In this document: positions 4,325 through 5,859 of the stretch, one piece after another
Layout of the letters: each line of letters opens with the position of its first letter
How positions within the stretch are numbered: the stretch's first letter is position 1
Assembly (NCBI GenBank): GCA_002010925.1
Contig: MTLR01000028.1
Span: 1 to 5,859, forward strand
Reading direction: 5' to 3'
Source of the DNA: Candidatus Bathyarchaeota archaeon JdFR-04
GTDB taxonomy: Archaea; Thermoproteota; Bathyarchaeia; Bathyarchaeales; UBA233
DNA length: 5,859 nt
The notes under the pieces: generated by a model
Databases searched by the model: none
What the model saw: the letters and a program-made list of their open reading frames with translations, nothing else
What the model was told of the DNA's origin: nothing
Program-made: the position numbers and the translations under genes

Positions 4325-5728
4325 ATGGCAAAAATTTTGACACAACTTAAAGAAGTCGGGGAAAAAGTTCTTGAAATAGCTAAGAAAAAAGGTGTGAAAG
4401 AAGCTGAAGCTTACGTTGTTTCTAACCGTGTTCTCACCATACGTTTGGTGAATAACGCCGTTTTCGAAGCTAAGGGAGTGCATGACATTGGTTTAGGCGT
4501 CAGGATAATTAACGAAAAAGGATTAGGCTTTAGCTCTACAGCCGAATTCTCCAAAAGAGCCTTAGAAAAAGTTGTGGACGCCGCTATAGCAGCTTCCAAT
4601 GCTAGGAAACTTCCATTTAAATACTCATTCCCAAAGCCAAAGAAAATTCCGAAGGTTCAAAAAGTCTTTGATAAAAAGCTCGCTGAACTTCCGCCAGAGG
4701 ACGGCGTGGAGCTTGCCTATGACATGGTTGAAAACGCTTTGAAGCATAATTCTAAAATAGTTGATACGGCGGGTGTCCTAAACCTCGTTGAATACCATAC
4801 TGTAGTATTAAACACTCATGGGATTTCTGCGCCCAATCAAGGAACCTTTTTTGAAGCAAGTTTAACCTCTACCACCAAACAAAGAGCCAAAAAATCAGAA
4901 GGCTCCGCATCAACTGCTGGAAGAAACCTAAAAGAGTTTAAACCGGAAGAAATTGGCAGAGAATCCGCCGAAATGGCTGTTTCCGGATTGAAAGCCAAAA
5001 AACTTGAGGCTGGAAAATACACGGTGGTTCTCGACCACGAGCCAACATTAGGAGTAATCGGTTACATAGCTGCTTTCGTGAGTCCAATGATAGCCAAACT
5101 TTACATACCGCTCTTCCTTGACAAGATAGGGAAAAAAGTTGCAAGCGAAAAGCTAACGGTACTCGACGACCCCCTCATGCCAGGCGGAATAGGCTCATCT
5201 CCTGTTGACGACGAGGGAGTTCCATCCAAAAAACTAATAATAATCGACAAGGGTATCCTCAAAAGGTTCGTGTATGATAGCTTTTACGGCGCCCTAGAAA
5301 AGAAAAGGACAACCGGAAGCGCTTTAAGAGCAATATTCGCCGTCGGAATAAGTGCTTTTCCTGGGAAAAACTATAACCAGGAGCCAATTCCAATACCGAG
5401 AAACATTACAGTAAAACCCGGAAAATGGAAACGCGGTGAAATAATTGAAGACACGAAAAAGGGCCTATTAGTTCGAAGGTTCCACTATACAAGGGTAACT
5501 AATCCTACACGCGGAGACTTCACCAGCGTCTTAAGAATGGGGTTATATCAAATAAAGAATGGAGAAATACAAAACGCTGTTTTAAAGTCTCGGCTCATAG
5601 ACAATATCCTAAACATGATGAAAAACATAGACGCCATATCTAAAGAACTCGTGGTGGCCGGAAGCTGGGGAGAATACGCTCACATGCCAGTTATCAGAAC
5701 AAAAGCAAAAGTAACCCCCATCACCTAA
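4325..5728 (+). CDS. pmbA: TldE/PmbA, non-catalytic partner of TldD
   Basis: Second subunit of the TldD/TldE peptidase, homologous to TldD but without the zinc site. The 467 residues carry the family marks: EAEAYVVSNRVLTIRLVNNA (26-45), GLGVRIINEKGLGFSST (56-72), the DDEG turn (295-298, in SSPVDDEGVPS), and NPTRGDFTSVLRMGLYQIKN (393-412) with ENGEI-like NGEI (412-415), followed by the conserved helix DNILNMMKNIDAIS. Where TldD has VILDPDYVALLVHEIVGH, this protein has VVLDHEPTLGVIGYIAAF (234-251), so the His-Glu-His set is missing, as is usual for TldE. In the bacterial complex this subunit helps form the substrate chamber. The start is fixed by the one-base gap after tldD. A pyrimidine tract follows the stop. 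The gene is also called tldE. Confidence 0.95.
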   Translation: MAKILTQLKEVGEKVLEIAKKKGVKEAEAYVVSNRVLTIRLVNNAVFEAKGVHDIGLGVRIINEKGLGFSSTAEFSKRALEKVVDAAIAASNARKLPFKYSFPKPKKIPKVQKVFDKKLAELPPEDGVELAYDMVENALKHNSKIVDTAGVLNLVEYHTVVLNTHGISAPNQGTFFEASLTSTTKQRAKKSEGSASTAGRNLKEFKPEEIGRESAEMAVSGLKAKKLEAGKYTVVLDHEPTLGVIGYIAAFVSPMIAKLYIPLFLDKIGKKVASEKLTVLDDPLMPGGIGSSPVDDEGVPSKKLIIIDKGILKRFVYDSFYGALEKKRTTGSALRAIFAVGISAFPGKNYNQEPIPIPRNITVKPGKWKRGEIIEDTKKGLLVRRFHYTRVTNPTRGDFTSVLRMGLYQIKNGEIQNAVLKSRLIDNILNMMKNIDAISKELVVAGSWGEYAHMPVIRTKAKVTPIT

Positions 5729-5752
5729 CCCCCCTCTTCTTTCTTTATTTTT
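5729..5752 (+). terminator. Pyrimidine-tract terminator after tldE
   Basis: Directly after the tldE TAA the plus strand is CCCCCCTCTTCTTTCTTTA followed by TTTTTA, an almost pure pyrimidine run ending in T-rich sequence. This is the archaeal U-tract pattern, and it closes the tldD-tldE transcript. Confidence 0.6.
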
Positions 5753-5780
5753 AAATGGCTCTACATATCATCGTTATGTG

Positions 5781-5798
5781 AAACTTTGCTTAAAGTTT
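5781..5798. repeat. Small inverted repeat between convergent genes
   Basis: AAACTTT (5781-5787), loop GCTT, AAAGTTT (5792-5798): a perfect 7-base stem with a 4-base loop, but mostly A-T pairs. It lies between the tldE terminator and the stop of the possible minus-strand gene. On the minus strand it comes after the T-rich CCTTTTGTTT (5800-5809), so it does not form a classical hairpin-then-T terminator in either direction. Confidence 0.3.
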
Positions 5799-5811
5799 AA
5801 ACAAAAGGCTT

Positions 5812-5859
5812 TTAGTATACCCTTCTGCTGTATTTCTCAGTTTCAAGGGCTATAACCGA
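5812..5859 (-). CDS. Possible C-terminal end of a convergent gene (15 codons, truncated by window edge)
   Basis: On the minus strand, only one frame is open from the window edge: it reads SVIALETEKYSRRVY and stops at TAA 5814-5812. The other two minus frames hit stops within five codons. The residue mix looks like a protein C-terminus, and the T-rich stretch just after its stop (CCTTTTGTTT on the minus strand) would suit a terminator. Fifteen residues are too few to name a family or to rule out chance. Confidence 0.35.
   Translation of the reverse strand, partial: SVIALETEKYSRRVY

Noticed and set aside
4181..4483. Minus-strand open frame of 100 codons across the tldD-tldE junction
   Set aside because: Antisense to two strong genes, with no ribosome site or recognisable protein features.
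5755..5781. Short plus-strand frame MALHIIVM after tldE
   Set aside because: Eight codons with no ribosome site; expected by chance.
5781..5798. Hairpin as a rho-independent terminator
   Set aside because: The stem is short and A-T rich and is not followed by a T-run on either strand; the pyrimidine tract at 5729-5752 is a better terminator in an archaeon.

Overview
The window looks like archaeal chromosome from the TACK side (Thermoproteota, perhaps a Bathyarchaeia-like lineage). The evidence is a TATA-binding protein, a signal peptidase I with the archaeal/ER-type Ser-His-Asp catalytic set, TATA-like promoters with very short leaders, pyrimidine-tract terminators, and a pair of tiny zinc-ribbon proteins resembling the crenarchaeal chromatin protein Cren7. 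The lineage is inferred from gene types, not from a marker tree. There is no sign of a phage, transposon, CRISPR array, tRNA or rRNA. The DNA is compact; the longest gene-free stretch is about 180 bases (2706-2886).

Left block, plus strand: the C-terminal end of a metallo-beta-lactamase-fold hydrolase (to 319) is followed 16 bases later by orotate phosphoribosyltransferase (pyrE, 336-965). pyrE meets the TATA-binding protein gene tail to tail with only 8 bases between the stop codons.

Middle block, minus strand, in transcription order: a previously unlisted 57-residue zinc-ribbon gene (2705 to 2532, TTG start behind a strong GGAGG), then a 78-residue paralogue (2531 to 2295) in the same reading frame and separated from it only by one TAG stop codon, then a pyrimidine-rich terminator. 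Next come a Sec11-like signal peptidase (2210 to 1566) and the TATA-binding protein (1534 to 974). The likely TATA boxes of the tbp gene lie inside the last codons of the signal peptidase gene.

Right block, plus strand: a promoter region with duplicated and inverted AT-rich motifs (2744-2867) separates the minus-strand genes from tldD (2887-4323) and tldE/pmbA (4325-5728). These two genes are one base apart and encode the active metalloprotease subunit and its non-catalytic partner. A pyrimidine tract follows, and then the last 15 codons of a possible convergent minus-strand gene.

Most of the content is housekeeping: pyrimidine synthesis, transcription initiation, protein secretion and peptide processing. 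The most unusual part is the tandem zinc-ribbon pair, which may be a chromatin or nucleic-acid-binding protein pair. Its reading frame is continuous except for a single amber codon.
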